Shown: positions 27,032 to 41,199 of the stretch, piece by piece
How the letters are laid out: every line of letters begins with the position of its first letter
Position numbering within the stretch: position 1 is the first letter of the stretch
Assembly: GCF_964204645.1 (NCBI RefSeq)
Contig: NC_134029.1
Span: 7,272,001 to 7,336,000, forward strand
DNA from: Tubulanus polymorphus
Taxonomy: Eukaryota; Nemertea; Palaeonemertea; Tubulaniformes; Tubulanidae
Direction of reading: 5' to 3'
DNA length: 64,000 nt
Notes under the pieces: model-generated
The model's database searches: none
The model's input: the letters and a program-made list of their open reading frames with translations, nothing else
What the model was told of the DNA's origin: nothing
Translations under genes and position numbers: made by a program

Positions 27032-28509
27032 TTACAATTTCCATGTAACTCCATAAGAAAGGCTGAGAAACTGAATTTGAATTATGTCAACACCTGAAAA
27101 GTCAAATTTTTCATTCTTCAAGTCAGTGAAGCTCTTACCACGAGTTTCTGATTTACTGCGTCGTGTCGTCGGTTCTTCAGTTTTTGATCTGATACCCATC
27201 CCTGGTTTTTTGTTATTCTGCTCTCGTCCATCAAGCGATATTTCATCAATTTCAATTTCTTCCGTAATGACTATCTTTTCATCTATTGGTTCTGTAATTA
27301 TGATAAAACAATAACGCATCTAGCAGCCTGCCATAGACCTGTTTAAAAAGGTTTCCTCAATCTTAGTGTAAAACATTTTTTTCAGATTTCTTACCATTAA
27401 AACCGATGAACCCGTTGCCAGTAATGTTTAGTTTGGTTTCACATGTGGGCGGTATAACCGCTACAATCGGTTTAACTTGTACTTCGATATCATGTCTTTT
27501 GGTGCAATTTCTTTCGTCTGCATCAATCGATGATTTACCATCTTTGGATTTGGTGACATGAATTTCGGCTTTTATCTCACGAGGCAGTGAATTCTCACTC
27601 ACTGGTTTGTGTTTAGCTAAATGCTTTTCCACGTCTAGCTTTTCTTCGGAATAGCGTTTAAGTTGCACAGCTCCCATTCTGTTCAGTTTGGCAACGTCTC
27701 GTTGAGCTGCAGCCGATGTCAATTTTCTCTTATTTCCTGCAGCTTGGTGATCATTCGACTTGTCTAAAAAAAAAAAACAGGAACATCCAACCCTGTTTCT
27801 ATCGTTCAACTATTTGCATCATACTTTGTCACGTTCAAACTTACCATCGACCATCACGGATGCCTGGCCCCACTGGCAGAAGTAAATTCCCGCCGATTTT
27901 ACAAATCGATTAGCTCTCGGCTCCCACTTTATATCTCCATTTTCACTCACAACCGCCAGTTTGTATTCAGTTCCCAGTTGTTGTTCCGTCAGGTGACCTT
28001 CCCACCAGTTACTCTCGGGGATTCTCTGAAGAAATGTGCCATCGCTCCAACCGACGGTTTCGCCGAACATTTTAACCGTTTCGCCCGGGGATGTTTCATA
28101 ATGAGTCAGTATCACGGCAGACCTCTGACGGATTGATAGCCAGAACAATTTTGTAATACCTATAAGATAACATAGGAATTTCAGGCTATCGTATGATTAA
28201 AGTAGGTTATAGTTGTTTTAGTTGAAAATTCATTTATTCAATTTGAAAACGGATTTTCCATATTTATATATATGTTACCTGGAATTGTTCTTATGTTTTC
28301 CGCAGAGTAGAATTTGCCATTGAGGCAGAAAACGTTTTCGTTTTCGGAATCTGATGAATGAAGAAAAATTTTGTAAAACTTACATTTATCTAATTATGGG
28401 AATCAACTTCTGTAAAGGTTATGCTTTTACCATATTTTGGCGTCGTCTCGACGCTCGATCCCAACACCCGATCAACAAAATTAGATACCATTTCGTCGGA
28501 ATTTTCCAT
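27032..28509 (-). CDS. CBM20-like domain protein, array copy 2
   Basis: Same five-exon structure as copy 1; the last two exons are 27763-27395 and 27291-27032. All splice borders and frames are intact. It belongs to the B type: the exon-3 acceptor lacks the 6-bp duplication of copy 1, and exon 1 reads VDRVLGSS. The CBM20 part begins RSAVILT instead of RFAVILT. The tract before exon 4 is a pure poly-T on the coding strand, which keeps a usable acceptor (CTAAAAA on the plus strand). Confidence 0.72.
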
Positions 28510-29902
28510 TTTGTCGTAAAATAACAATTGCAAGCAAAAGCGCGCGTGTAAAAGCGATTTCACGTGTAGTGAAAACTGATGCTAACACAGCAACGCGGCA
28601 ACAGCTACCTAGCAACTGATTCGTGACATACATCATTACGACGTAACCAACCACGGAAATTACCGACAGCTGCCGGGAACCAGCGTATATTTCTCAATTA
28701 CTAACATTAAACAAATTGACGGTTTAAGATTATTTCTAAATTATTATTTTTATTTTAGATCCCGGTCTGCAGTCTCTGAACGGATGAATCATTTTTCCAA
28801 CCTAAATCAGTAAATGATTAGGTGTCAAACATCAAGAATTTGCTAATAACAGTGGTCGCAACGTGTCAGAGGCTGTGGTAGGACTGTTACTTGATAGTGA
28901 CTTGCTTGTAGTAGCTTCGTGACTCCGATGTACAATATCCCTTTATCCAGATTCTCACATCCAAAATTATATTTGGTTGATAAGTTTTTCTTGAAGTCTC
29001 TACGATCGGAGGGCTCTCATGTGCTTCCCGAGTGAATATTCCCAATTTTGTATTCATACTTAATGCCATCGCGAGGTTGAGTGTGTGGGTTGAGTGTTTG
29101 TGCCGGTGTAAGAGCCAAATGTCAGAGAATTGCTTTGCTAATGTGCACAGTCGTCTAACTAAACTAGTTATCTTGGTTTAAGAATTGATATTCTACTAAT
29201 CATAGCCTTCGCCTTTGCATCTCATAACATCTTCATTGGAATTGACAGCGAAGGCAACGTAGATGTTCTTTAATATTTTAGTTTTTCCGGCCAATGATAT
29301 TATTATAGTTACGTATGGCAGTAGGAAATGTTGTGGTGATTGACTAGACGACGCACAGAAAAAGACACATGGTTGACTATTTCGATGCTTGGGGTTTTTC
29401 TAAGGTGTCTTCTTCTTGAAAAAGGTGAATGTAGTTACTGCTGACGGGATGGCTATCAAACAAACGCACCTATTGCATTAAGTAGCAACTGGCAGTCCGC
29501 GATACTATCGTACTTCTACTTCTTCCAGGCAAAAACTTCTCCCTCATTATGTGACAAATATCAAACTCGAAGGCCTAACTAACTAATTGGACAAGTAACG
29601 AAATCTCTGTCGTCGAATATAACCAGTGGATTCCAAAAGATTTTTTGAAGAAATAACAATTTATTGGCTGTATAGGCCGTATAAACAAACAAATATATGA
29701 GACTCAGGCGGAGGTATTGGTCGTTACGAATCACATTCAGAGTATATACACGATCGAAGTGGATATTAATTTCTTCGAACAGCATTGCAAATGAATAATC
29801 TGCGAAATCCGCGACGTAAATATCTAGCAAATTTTCTCATTTTTCCTACAAATAGAGAATATAATATAAGTAAATCGTGAGTTAGAATGACAAATATAAA
29901 TA

Positions 29903-31385
29903 TTACAATTTCCATGTAACTCCATAAGAAAGGCTGAGAAACTGAATTTGAATTATGTCAACACCTGAAAAGTCAAATTTTTCATTCTTCAAGTCAGTGA
30001 AGCTCTTACCACGAGTTTCTGATTTACTGCGTCGTGTCGTCGGTTCTTCAGTTTTTGATCTGATACCCATCCCTGGTTTTTTGTTATTCTGCTCTCGTCC
30101 ATCAAGCGATATTTCATCAATTTCAATTTCTTCCGTAATGACTATCTTTTCATCTATTGGTTCTGTAATTATGATAAAACAATAACGCATCTAGCAGCCT
30201 GCCATAGACCTGTTTAAAAAGGTTTCCTCAATCTTAGTGTAAAACATTTTTTTCAGATTTCTTACCATTAAAACCGATGAACCCGTTGCCAGTAATGTTT
30301 AGTTTGGTTTCACATGTGGGCGGTATAACCGCTACAATCGGTTTAACTTGTACTTCGATATCATGTCTTTTGGTGCAATTTCTTTCGTCTGCATCAATCG
30401 ATGATTTACCATCTTTGGATTTGGTGACATGAATTTCGGCTTTTATCTCACGAGGCAGTGAATTCTCACTCACTGGTTTGTGTTTAGCTAAATGCTTTTC
30501 CACGTCTAGCTTTTCTTCGGAATAGCGTTTAAGTTGCACAGCTCCCATTCTGTTCAGTTTGGCAACGTCTCGTTGAGCTGCAGCCGATGTCAATTTTCTT
30601 TTATTTCCTGCAGCTTGGTGATCATTCGACTTGTCTAAAACAGAAAAAAAACAGGAACATCCAACCCTGTTTCTATCGTTCAACTATTTGCATCATACTT
30701 TGTCACGTTCAAACTTACCATCGACCATCACGGATGCCTGGCCCCACTGGCAGAAGTAAATTCCCGCCGATTTTACAAATCGATTAGCTCTCGGCTCCCA
30801 CTTTATATCTCCATTTTCACTCACAACCGCCAGTTTGTATTCAGTTCCCAGTTGTTGTTCCGTCAGGTGACCTTCCCACCAGTTACTCTCGGGGATTCTC
30901 TGAAGAAATGTGCCATCGCTCCAACCGACGGTTTCGCCGAACATTTTAACCGTTTCGCCCGGGGATGTTTCATAATGAGTCAGTATCACGGCAGACCTCT
31001 GACGGATTGATAGCCAGAACAATTTTGTAATACCTATAAGATAGCATAGGAATTTCAGGCTATCGTATGATTAAAGTAGGTTATAGTTGTTTTAGTTGAA
31101 AATTCATTTATTCAATTTGAAAACGGATTTTCCATATTTATATATATATGTTACCTGGAATTGTTCTTATGTTTTCCGCAGAGTAGAATTTGCCATTGAG
31201 GCAGAAAACGTTTTCGTTTTCGGAATCTGAAAAATGAAGAAAAATTTTGTAAAACTTACATTTATCTAATTATGGGAATCAACTTCTGTAAAGGTTATGC
31301 TTTTACCATATTTTGGCGTCGTCTCGACGCTCGATCTCAACACCCGATCAACAAAATTAGATACCATTTCGTCGGAATTTTCCAT
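29903..31385 (-). CDS. CBM20-like domain protein, array copy 3
   Basis: Complete five-exon copy with intact CBM20 core (NWWEGHL, GTEYKL, WEPRANR). Changes from copy 1 include F64S and E to K in the VTESKDG segment of exon 4 (VTKSKDG). The 3' flank shares private words with copy 6 (CTTGCTTGTAG; AACCTAAATCAG), linking the two as one subtype. Confidence 0.72.
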
Positions 31386-32756
31386 TTTGTCGTAAAATAA
31401 CAATTGCAAGCAAAAGCGCGCGTGTAAAAGCGATTTCACGTGTAGTGAAAACTGATGCTAACACAGCAACGCGGCAACAGCTACCTAGCAACTGATTCGT
31501 GGCATACATCATTACGACGTAACCAACCACGGAAATTACCGACAGCTGCCGGGAACCAGCGTATATTTCTCAATTACTAACATTAAACAAATTGACGGTT
31601 TAAGATTATTTCTAAATTATTATTTTTATTTTAGATCCCGGTCTGCAGTCTCTGAACGGATGAATCATTTTTCCAACGTAAATCAGTAAATGATTAGGTG
31701 TCAAACATCAAGAATTTGCTAATAACAGTGGTCGCAACGTGTCAGAGGCTGTAGGATTGTTACTTGATAGTGACTTGCTCGTAGTAGCTTCGTGACTCCG
31801 ATGTACAATATCCCTTTATCCAGATTCTCACATACAAAATTATATTTGGTTGATAAGTTTTTCTTGAAGTCTCTACGATCGGAGGGCTCTCATGTGCTTC
31901 CCGAGTGAATATTCCCAATTTTGTATTCATACTTAATGCCATCGCGAGGTTGAGTGTTTGTGCCGGTGTAAGAGCCAAATGTCAGAGAATTGCTTTGCTA
32001 ATGTGCTCAGTCGTCTAACTAAACTAGTTATCTTAGTTTAAGAATTGATATTCTACTAATCATAGCCTTCGCCTTTGCATCTCATAACATCTTCATTGGA
32101 ATTGACAGCGAAGGCAACGTAGATGTTCTTTAATATTTTAGTTTTTCCGGCCAATGATATTATTATAGTTACGTATGGCAGTAGGAAATGTTGTGGTGAT
32201 TGACTAGACGACGCACAGAAAAAGACACATGGTTGACTATTTCGATGCTTGGGGTTTTTCTAAGGTGTCTTCTTCTTGAAAAAGGTGAATGTAGTTACTG
32301 CTGACGGGATGGCTATCAAACAAACGCACCTATTGCAATAAGTAGCAACTGGCCGTCCGCGATACTATCGTACTTCTACTTCTTCCAGGCAAAAACTTCT
32401 CCCTCATTATGTGACAAATATCAAACTCGAAGGCCTAACTAACTAATTGGACAAGTAACGAAATCTCTGTCGTCGAATATAACCAGTGGATTCCAAACGA
32501 ATTTTGAAGAAATAACAATTTATTGGCTGTATAGGCCGTATAAACAAACAAATATATGAGACTCAGGCGGAGGTATTGGTCGTTACGAATCACATTCAGA
32601 GTATATACACGATCGAAGTGGATATTAATTTCTTCGAACAGCATTGCAAATGAATAATCTGCGAAATCCGCGACGTAAATATCTAGCAAATTTTCTCATT
32701 TTTCCTACAAATAGAGAATATAAGTAAATCGTGAGTTAGAATGACAAATATAAATA

Positions 32757-34241
32757 TTACAATTTCCATGTAACTCCATAAGAAGGGCTGAGAAACTGAA
32801 TTTGAATTATGTCAACACCTGAAAAGTCAAATTTTTCATTCTTCAAGTCAGTGAAGCTCTTACCACGAGTTTCTGATTTACTGCGTCGTGTCGTCGGTTC
32901 TTCAGTTTTTGATCTGATACCCATCCCTGGTTTTTTGTTATTCTGCTCTCGTCCATCAAGCGATATTTCATCAATTTCAATTTCTTCCGTAATGACTATC
33001 TTTTCATCTATTGGTTCTGTAATTATGATAAAACAATAACGCATCTAGCAGCCTGCCATAGACCTGTTTAAAAAGGTTTCCTCAATCTTAGTGTAAAACA
33101 TTTTTTCAGATTTCTTACCATTAAAACCGATGAACCCGTTGCCAGTAATGTTTAGTTTGGTTTCACATGTGGGCGGTATAACCGCTACAATCGGTTTAAC
33201 TTGTACTTCGATATCATGTCTTTTGGTGCAATTTCTTTCGTCTGCATCAATCGATGATTTACCATCTTTGGATTTGGTGACATGAATTTCGGCTTTTATC
33301 TCACGAGGCAGTGAATTCTCACTCACTGGTTTGTGTTTAGCTAAATGCTTTTCCACGTCTAGCTTTTCTTCGGAATAGCGTTTAAGTTGCACAGCTCCCA
33401 TTCTGTTCAGTTTGGCAACGTCTCGTTGAGCTGCAGCCGATGTCAATTTTCTTTTATTTCCTGCAGCTTGGTGATCATTCGACTTGTCTAAAACAGAAAA
33501 AAAAACAGGAACATCCAACCCTGTTTCTATCGTTCAACTATTTGCATCATACTTTGTCACGTTCAAACTTACCATCGACCATCACGGATGCCTGGCCCCA
33601 CTGGCAGAAGTAAATTCCCGCCGATTTTACAAATCGATTAGCTCTCGGCTCCCACTTTATATCTCCATTTTCACTCACAACCGCCAGTTTGTATTCAGTT
33701 CCCAGTTGTTGTTCCGTCAGGTGACCTTCCCACCAGTTACTCTCGGGGATTCTCTGAAGAAATGTGCCATCGCTCCAACCGACGGTTTCGCCGAACATTT
33801 TAACCGTTTCGCCCGGGGATGTTTCATAATGAGTCAGTATCACGGCAAACCTCTGACGGATGGATAGCCAGAACAATTTTGTAATACCTATACCTATAAT
33901 AGCATAGGAATTTTAGGCTATCGTATGATTAAAGTAGGTTATAGTTGTTTTAGTTGAAAATTCATTTATTCAATTTGAAAACGGATTTTCCATATTTATA
34001 TATATGTTACCTGGAATTGTTCTTATGTTTTCCGCAGAGTAGAATTTGCCATTGAGGCAGAAAACGTTTTCGTTTTCGGAATCTGAAAAATGAAGATGAA
34101 TTTTGTAAAACTTACATTTATCTAATTATGGGAATCAACTTCTGTAAAGGTTATGCTTTTACCATATTTTGGCGTCGTCTCGACGCTCGATCTCAACACC
34201 CAATCAACAAAATTAGATACCATTTCGTCGGAATTTTCCAT
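32757..34241 (-). CDS. CBM20-like domain protein, array copy 4
   Basis: Complete copy. It carries the A-type 6-bp duplication at the exon-3 acceptor (about 33888-33899) and RFAVILT, as in copies 1 and 7, but VTKSKDG in exon 4 as in copies 2 and 3. Its 3' flank has a 10-bp deletion near 31950 and a TTATCTT word otherwise seen in copies 3 and 6, so this copy looks mosaic. Confidence 0.72.
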
Positions 34242-35624
34242 TTTGTCGTAAAATAACAATTGCAAGCAAAAGCGCGCGTGTAAAAGCGATTTCACGTGTA
34301 GTGAAAACTGATGCTAACACAGCAACGCGGCAACAGCTACCTAGCAACTGATTCGTGACATACATCATTACGACGTAACCAACCACGGAAATTACCGACA
34401 GCTGCCGGGAACCAGCGTATATTTCTCAATTACTAACATTAAACAAATTGACGGTTTAAGATTATTTATAAATTATTATTTTTATTTTAGATCCCGGTCT
34501 ACAGTCTCTGAACGGATGAATCATTTTTCCAACGTAAATCAGTAAATGATTAGGTGGCAAACATCAAGAATTTGCTAATAACAGTGGTCGCAACGTGTCA
34601 GAGGCTGTGGTAGGACTGTTACTTGATAGTGACTTGCTCGTAGTAGCTTCGTGACTCCGATGTACAATATCCCTTTATCCAGATTCTCACATCCAAAATT
34701 ATATTTGGTTGATAAGTTTTTCTTGAAGTCTCTACGATCGGAGGGCTCTCATGTGCTTCCCGAGTGAATATTCCCAATTTTGTATTCATACTTAATGCCA
34801 TCGCGAGGTTGAGTGTGTGGGTTGAGTGTTTGTGCCGGTGTAAGAGCCAAATGTCAGAGAATTGCTTTGCTAATGTGCTCAGTCGTCTAACTAGACTATA
34901 TTTTGGTTTAAGAATTGATATTCTACTAATCATAGCCTTCGTCTTTGCATCTCATAACATCTTCATTGGAATTGACAGCGAAGGCAACGTAGATGTTCTT
35001 AAATATTTTAGTTTTTCCGGCCAATGATATTATTATAGTTACGTATGGCAGTAGGAAATGTTGTGGTGATTGACTTGATGACGCACAGAAAAAGAAACAT
35101 GGTTGACTATTTCGATGCTTGGGGTTTTTCAAAGGTGTCTTCTTCTTAAAGGTGAATGTAGTTACTGCTGACGGGATGGCTATCAAACAAACGCACCTAT
35201 TGCAATAAGTAGCAACTGGCCGTCCGCGATACTATCGTACTTCTACTTCTTCCAGGCAAAAACTTCTCCCTCATTATGTGACAAATATCAAACTCGAAGG
35301 CCTAACTAACTAACTGGACAAGTAACGAAATCTCTGTCGTCGGATATAACCAGTGGATTCCAAAAGATTTTTTGAAGAAATAACAATTTATTGGCTGTGT
35401 AGGCCGTATAAACAAACAAATATATGAGACTCAGGCGGAGGTATTGGTCGTTACGAATCACATTCAGAGTATATACACGATCGAAGTGGATATTAATTTC
35501 TTCGAACAGCATTGCAAATGAATAATCTGCGAAATCCGCGACGTAAATATCTAGCAAATTTTCTCATTTTTCCTACAAATAGAAAATATAAGTAAATCGT
35601 GAGTTAGAATGACAAATATAAATA

Positions 35625-37101
35625 TTACAATTTCCATGTAACTCCATAAGAAAGGCTGAGAAACTGAATTTGAATTATGTCAACACCTGAAAAGTCAAAT
35701 TTTTCATTCTTCAAGTCAGTGAAGCTCGTACCACGAGTTTCTGATTTACTGCGTCCTGTCGTCGGTTCTTCAGTTTTTGATCTGATACCCATCCCTGGTT
35801 TTTTGTTATTCTGCTCTCGTCCATCAAGCGATATTTCATCAATTTCAATTTCTTCCGTAATGACTATCTTTTCATCTATTGGTTCTGTAATTATGATAAA
35901 ACAATAACACATCTAGCAGCCTGCCATAGACCTGTTTAAAAAGGTTTCCTCAATCTTAGTGTAAAACATTTTTTCAGATTTCTTACCATTAAAACCGATG
36001 AACCCGTTGCCAGTAATGTTTAGTTTGGTTTCACATGTGGGCGGTATAACCGCTACAATCGGTTTAACTTGTACTTCGATATCATGTCTTTTGGTGCAAT
36101 TTCTTTCGTCTGCATCAATCGATGATTTACCATCTTTGGATTTGGTGACATGAATTTCGGCTTTTATCTCACGAGGCAGTGAATTCTCACTCACTGGTTT
36201 GTGTTTAGCTAAATGCTTTTCCACGTCTAGCTTTTCTTCGGAATAGCGTTTAAGTTGCACAGCTCCCATTCTGTTCAGTTTGGCAACGTCTCGTTGAGCT
36301 GCAGCCGATGTCAATTTTCTCTTATTTCCTGCAGCTTGGTGATCATTCGACTTGTCTAAAAAAAAAAAACAGGAACATCCAACCCTGTTTCTATCGTTCA
36401 ACTATTTGCATCATACTTTGTCACGTTCAAACTTACCATCGACCATCACGGATGCCTGGCCCCACTGGCAGAAGTAAATTCCCGCCGATTTTACAAATCG
36501 ATTAGCTCTCGGCTCCCACTTTATATCTCCATTTTCACTCACAACCGCCAGTTTGTATTCAGTTCCCAGTTGTTGTTCCGTCAGGTGACCTTCCCACCAG
36601 TTACTCTCGGGGATTCTCTGAAGAAATGTGCCATCGCTCCAACCGACGGTTTCGCCGAACATTTTAACCGTTTCGCCCGGGGATGTTTCATAATGAGTCA
36701 GTATCACGGCAGACCTCTGACGGATTGATAGCCAGAACAATTTTGTAATACCTATAAGATAACATAGGAATTTCAGGCTATCGTATGATTAAAGTAGGTT
36801 ATAGTTGTTTTAGTTGAAAATTCATTTATTCAATTTGAAAACGGATTTTCCATATTTATATATATGTTACCTGGAATTGTTCTTATGTTTTCCGCAGAGT
36901 AGAATCTGCCATTGAGGCAGAAAACGTTTTCGTTTTCGGAATCTGATGAATGAAGAAAAATTTTGTAAAACTTACATTTATCTAATTATGGGAATCAACT
37001 TCTGTAAAGGTTATGCTTTTACCATATTTTGGCGTCGTCTCGACGCTCGATCCCAACACCCGATCAACAAAATTAGATACCATTTCGTCGGAATTTTCCA
37101 T
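35625..37101 (-). CDS. CBM20-like domain protein, array copy 5
   Basis: Complete B-type copy, closest to copy 2 (same poly-T tract before exon 4, same TAAGATAAC word at the exon-3 acceptor). Private changes in the last exon include R to G (TTGRSKSE, shared with copy 8) and RGKSF to RGTSF. Exon 2 has K to R (LNGRFY). The frame is open throughout. Confidence 0.72.
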
Positions 37102-38489
37102 TTTGTCGTAAAATAACAATTGCAAGCAAAAGCGCGCGTGTAAAAGCGATTTCACGTGTAGTGAAAACTGATGCTAACACAGCAACGCGGCAACAGCTAC
37201 CTAGCAACTGATTCGTGACATACATCATTACGACGTAACCAACCACGGAAATTACCGACAGCTGCCGGGAACCAGCGTATATTTCTCAATTACTAACATT
37301 AAACAAATTGACGGTTTAAGATTATTTCTAAATTATTATTTTTATTTTAGATCCCGGTCTGCAGTCTCTGAACGGATGAATCATTTTTCCAACCTAAATC
37401 AGTAAATGATTAGGTGTCAAACATCAAGAATTTGCTAATAACAGTGGTCGCAACGTGTCAGAGGCTGTGGTAGAACTGTTACTTGATAGTGACTTGCTTG
37501 TAGTAGCTTCGTGACTCCGATGTACAATATCCCTTTATCCAGATTCTCACATCCAAAATTATATTTGGTTGATAAGTTTTTCTTGAAGTCTCTACGATCG
37601 GAGGGCTCTCATGTGCTTCCCCAGTGAATATTCCCAATTTTGTATTCATACTTAATGCCATCGCGAGGTTGAGTGTGTGGGTTGAGTGTTTGTGCCGGTG
37701 TAAGAGCCAAATGTCAGAGAATTGCTTTGCTAATGTGCTCAGTCGTCTAACTAAACTAGTTATCTTGGTTTAAGAATTGATATTCTACTAATCATAGCCT
37801 TCGCCTTTGCATCTCATAACATCTTCATTGGAATTGACAGCGAAGGCAACGTAGATGTTCTTTAATATTTTAGTTTTTCCGGCCAATGATATTATTATAG
37901 TTACGTATGGCAGTAGGAAATGTTGTGGTGATTGACTAGACGACGCACAGAAAAAGACACATGGTTGACTATTTCGATGCTTGGGGTTTTTCTAAGGTGT
38001 CTTCTTCTTGAAAAAGGTGAATGTAGTTACTGCTGACGGGATGGCTATCAAACAAACGCACCTATTGCAATAAGTAGCAACTGGCCGTCCGCGATACTAT
38101 CGTACTTCTACTTCTTCCAGGCAAAAACTTCTCCCTCATTATGTGACAAATATCAAACTCGAAGGCCTAACTAACTAATTGGACAAGTAACGAAATCTCT
38201 GTCGTCGAATATAACCAGTGGATTCCAAAAGATTTTTTGAAGAAATAACAATTTATTGGCTGTATAGGCCGTATAAACAAACAAATATATGAGACTCAGG
38301 CGGAGGTATTGGTCGTTACGAATCACATTCAGAGTATATACACGATCGAAGTGGATATTAATTTCTTCGAACAGCATTGCAAATGAATAATCTGCGAAAT
38401 CCGCGACGTAAATATCTAGCAAATTTTCTCATTTTTCCTACAAATAGAGAATATAAGTAAATCGTGAGTTAGAATGACAAATATAAATA

Positions 38490-39970
38490 TTACAATTTCC
38501 ATGTAACTCCATAAGAAGGGCTGAGAAACTGAATTTGAATTATTTTAACACCTGAAAAGTCAAATTTTTCATTCTTCAAGTCAGTGAAGCTCTTACCACG
38601 AGTTTCTGATTTACTGCGTCGTGTCGTCGGTTCTTCAGTTTTTGATCTGATACCCATCCCTGGTTTTTTGTTATTCTGCTCTCGTCCATCAAGCGATATT
38701 TCATCAATTTCAATTTCTTCCGTAATGACTATCTTTTCATCTATTGGTTCTGTAATTATGATAAAACAATAACGCATCTAGCAGCCTGCCATAGACCTGT
38801 TTAAAAAGGTTTCCTCAATCTTAGTGTAAAACATTTTTTCAGATTTCTTACCATTAAAACCGATGAACCCGTTGCCAGTAATGTTTAGTTTGGTTTCACA
38901 TGTGGGCGGTATAACCGCTACAATCGGTTTAACCTGTACTTCGATATCATGTCTTTTGGTGCAATTTCTTTCGTCTGCATCAATCGATGATTTACCATCT
39001 TTGGATTTGGTGACATGAATTTCGGCTTTTATCTCACGAGGCAGTGAATTCTCACTCACTGGTTTGTGTTTAGCTAAATGCTTTTCCACGTCTAGCTTTT
39101 CTTCGGAATAGCGTTTAAGTTGCACAGCTCCCATTCTGTTCAGTTTGGCAACGTCTCGTTGAGCTGCAGCCGATGTCAATTTTCTCTTATTTCCTGCAGC
39201 TTGGTGATCATTCGACTTGTCTAAAACAGAAAAAAAAACAGGAACATCCAACCCTGTTTCTATCGTTCAACTATTTGCATCATACTTTGTCACGTTCAAA
39301 CTTACCATCGACCATCACGGATGCCTGGCCCCACTGGCAGAAGTAAATTCCCGCCGATTTTACAAATCGATTAGCTCTCGGCTCCCACTTTATATCTCCA
39401 TTTTCACTCACAACCGCCAGTTTGTATTCAGTTCCCACTTGTTGTTCCGTCAGGTGACCTTCCCACCAGTTACTCTCGGGGATTCTCTGAAGAAATGTGC
39501 CATCGCTCCAACCGACGGTTTCGCCGAACATTTTAACCGTTTCGCCCGGGGATGTTTCATAATGAGTCAGTATCACGGCAGACCTCTGACGGATTGATAG
39601 CCAGAACAATTTTGTAATACCTATAGAATAGCATAGGAATTTTAGGCTATCGTATGATTAAAGTAGGTTATAGTTGTTTTAGTTGAAAATTCATTTATTC
39701 AATTTGAAAACGGATTTTCCATATTCATATATATGTTACCTGGAATTGTTCTTATGTTTTCCGCAGAGTAGAATTTGCCATTGAGGCAGAAAACGTTTTC
39801 GTTTTCGGAATCTGAAAAATGAAGATGAATTTTGTAAAACTTACATTTATCTAATTATGGGAATCAACTTCTGTAAAGGTTATGCTTTTACCATATTTTG
39901 GCGTCGTCTCGACGCTCGATCTCAACACCCAATCAACAAAATTAGATACCATTTCGTCGGAATTTTCCAT
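38490..39970 (-). CDS. CBM20-like domain protein, array copy 6 (promoter interrupted)
   Basis: The coding exons are intact, with L112V in the CBM20 domain (QQVGTE) and a D to K change in the C-terminal tail (SGVKIIQ). Its upstream region is broken: a LINE fragment starts 77 bp before the ATG (at 40047) and a 7.9-kb Penelope-like insertion starts 1.16 kb before it. Most of the unit's normal 5' flank now lies beyond 49043. Expression of this copy is therefore likely altered or lost, which is an inference. Confidence 0.7.
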
Positions 39971-40040
39971 TTTGTCGTAAAATAACAATTGCAAGCAAAA
40001 GCGCGCGTGTAAAAGCGATTTCACGTGTAGTGAAAACTGA

Positions 40041-40046
40041 TGCTAA
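40041..40046. repeat. Target-site duplication, left, of LINE fragment
   Basis: TGCTAA at 40041-40046 recurs at 41082-41087 on the other side of the insert. In the other array copies the word occurs once (GATGCTAACACAGC), giving the empty site. Confidence 0.65.
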
Positions 40047-40977
40047 GAAATACCTAGTCTCACAAGCAAAAAAGGCACTACACGCTCTATACTGTAAGAC
40101 TTATAGTCTAAATCTTCCTCTAGATTGTCAGTTAAAACTATTTGATCAGACGGTGGTACCCGTCTTATTATATGGCTGTGAAGTCTGGGGGTTCTCTAAC
40201 ATAGATTCTATTGAGTCTGTTCACTTAAGTTTTCTGAGACACGTACTGAAAGCGCGAAATAGTACACCAACGTTCATGTTGTACGGAGAAACTGGTAGAT
40301 TCCCCCTTTCTATAGTAATTAAATCTAGAATTGTCTCCTTTTGGGCTAATTTAGTCAGTTCTCAGAACAAACTTTCTAGCATTCTGTATAAATCAGTTAT
40401 GCGACCTTTTTACATTAACGGCATAGCTCCAAATTTCAAATGGATTAGAAATGTAAAAGATATTCTGTATTCTGTAGGTTTAAACAATATATGGGATGAT
40501 CAATCCTTCCCAAACACTAGATGGCTGCAATCTACTTTAAAACAAAAAATAATGGACCAGTTCCTCCAAGAATGGAGAGCATCCATAAGGGAATCACCTA
40601 AAGGTGACTATTACTCTCTATTCAAAGATAATCATAGCCTGGAGTTTATTTACACGTCGGACATTCCTGATGACCTGCTATATAGTTTAAGTAGATTTAG
40701 AACGTGTAACCACAAACTTCCAATTGAAACTGGTAGATGGATGAAAGTACCCAGAGAAAACAGGACCTGTCCTCTTTGCAACAGTGCTATAGGGGACGAA
40801 TATCATTATATATTATGTTGTCCAACCCTTGACGTTTTAAGGACCAAGTACATTGAGAGAAAATTTTCAATTTATCCAAACCAGTATAAATTCTCCTCCC
40901 TTATGCAGACAAAAAACATCAGAACACTTTATAATTTATGTATCTTTATAAGTAAAATTGCTAAAATATTTGTGTAA
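40047..40977 (+). pseudogene. C-terminal remnant of LINE reverse transcriptase ORF2
   Basis: About 309 codons open to TAA at 40975-40977. Motifs typical of the region after the RT core in CR1/L2/Jockey-type LINEs: LYGCEVWGF, then STPTFMLYGETGRFPLSI, and near the end a CPLCN..H..CCPT zinc-type motif. The RT catalytic core and endonuclease are missing, so it cannot be autonomous. The few codons read before 40047 belong to the host promoter. Confidence 0.75.
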
Positions 40978-41081
40978 ACACGGCATTCGCTGCTATGTTA
41001 TTTTGTATAATGTTCTATTTTTCACTCATATTGTCTAATTTGTAGACCTTGAGTTTGTCAAATAAACTGTAAACTGTAAAC
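40047..41081 (+). mobile_element. 5'-truncated non-LTR retrotransposon (LINE)
   Basis: A 1,035-bp insert absent from the eight other array copies. It contains the 3' part of ORF2, a short 3'UTR with AATAAA (41061-41066 area) and ends in a (CTGTAAA)n microsatellite of about three units instead of poly(A), as in CR1/L2-type LINEs. Severe 5' truncation and a short target-site duplication fit target-primed reverse transcription. Confidence 0.8.
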
Positions 41082-41118
41082 TGCTAACACAGCAACGCGG
41101 CAACAGCTACCTAGCAAC

Positions 41119-41132
41119 TGATTCGTGACATA
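41119..41132. repeat. 14-bp target-site duplication (left) of the Penelope-like insertion
   Basis: TGATTCGTGACATA at 41119-41132 is repeated at 49043-49056. The uninterrupted array copies have it once (GCAACTGATTCGTGACATACATC). This defines the insert as 41133-49042. Confidence 0.85.
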
Positions 41133-41199
41133 ACAAGAGAAATCCCACAATAAGTTCAGCCAAAACGAGAAACTTGAATAGAAGAGTTATATATATTTG

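Noticed and set aside
33484-33867. Plus-strand frame of 126-127 codons across exons 3 and 4 of some copies
   Set aside because: It crosses real exons and an intron in antisense and is broken in other copies by poly-A length changes.
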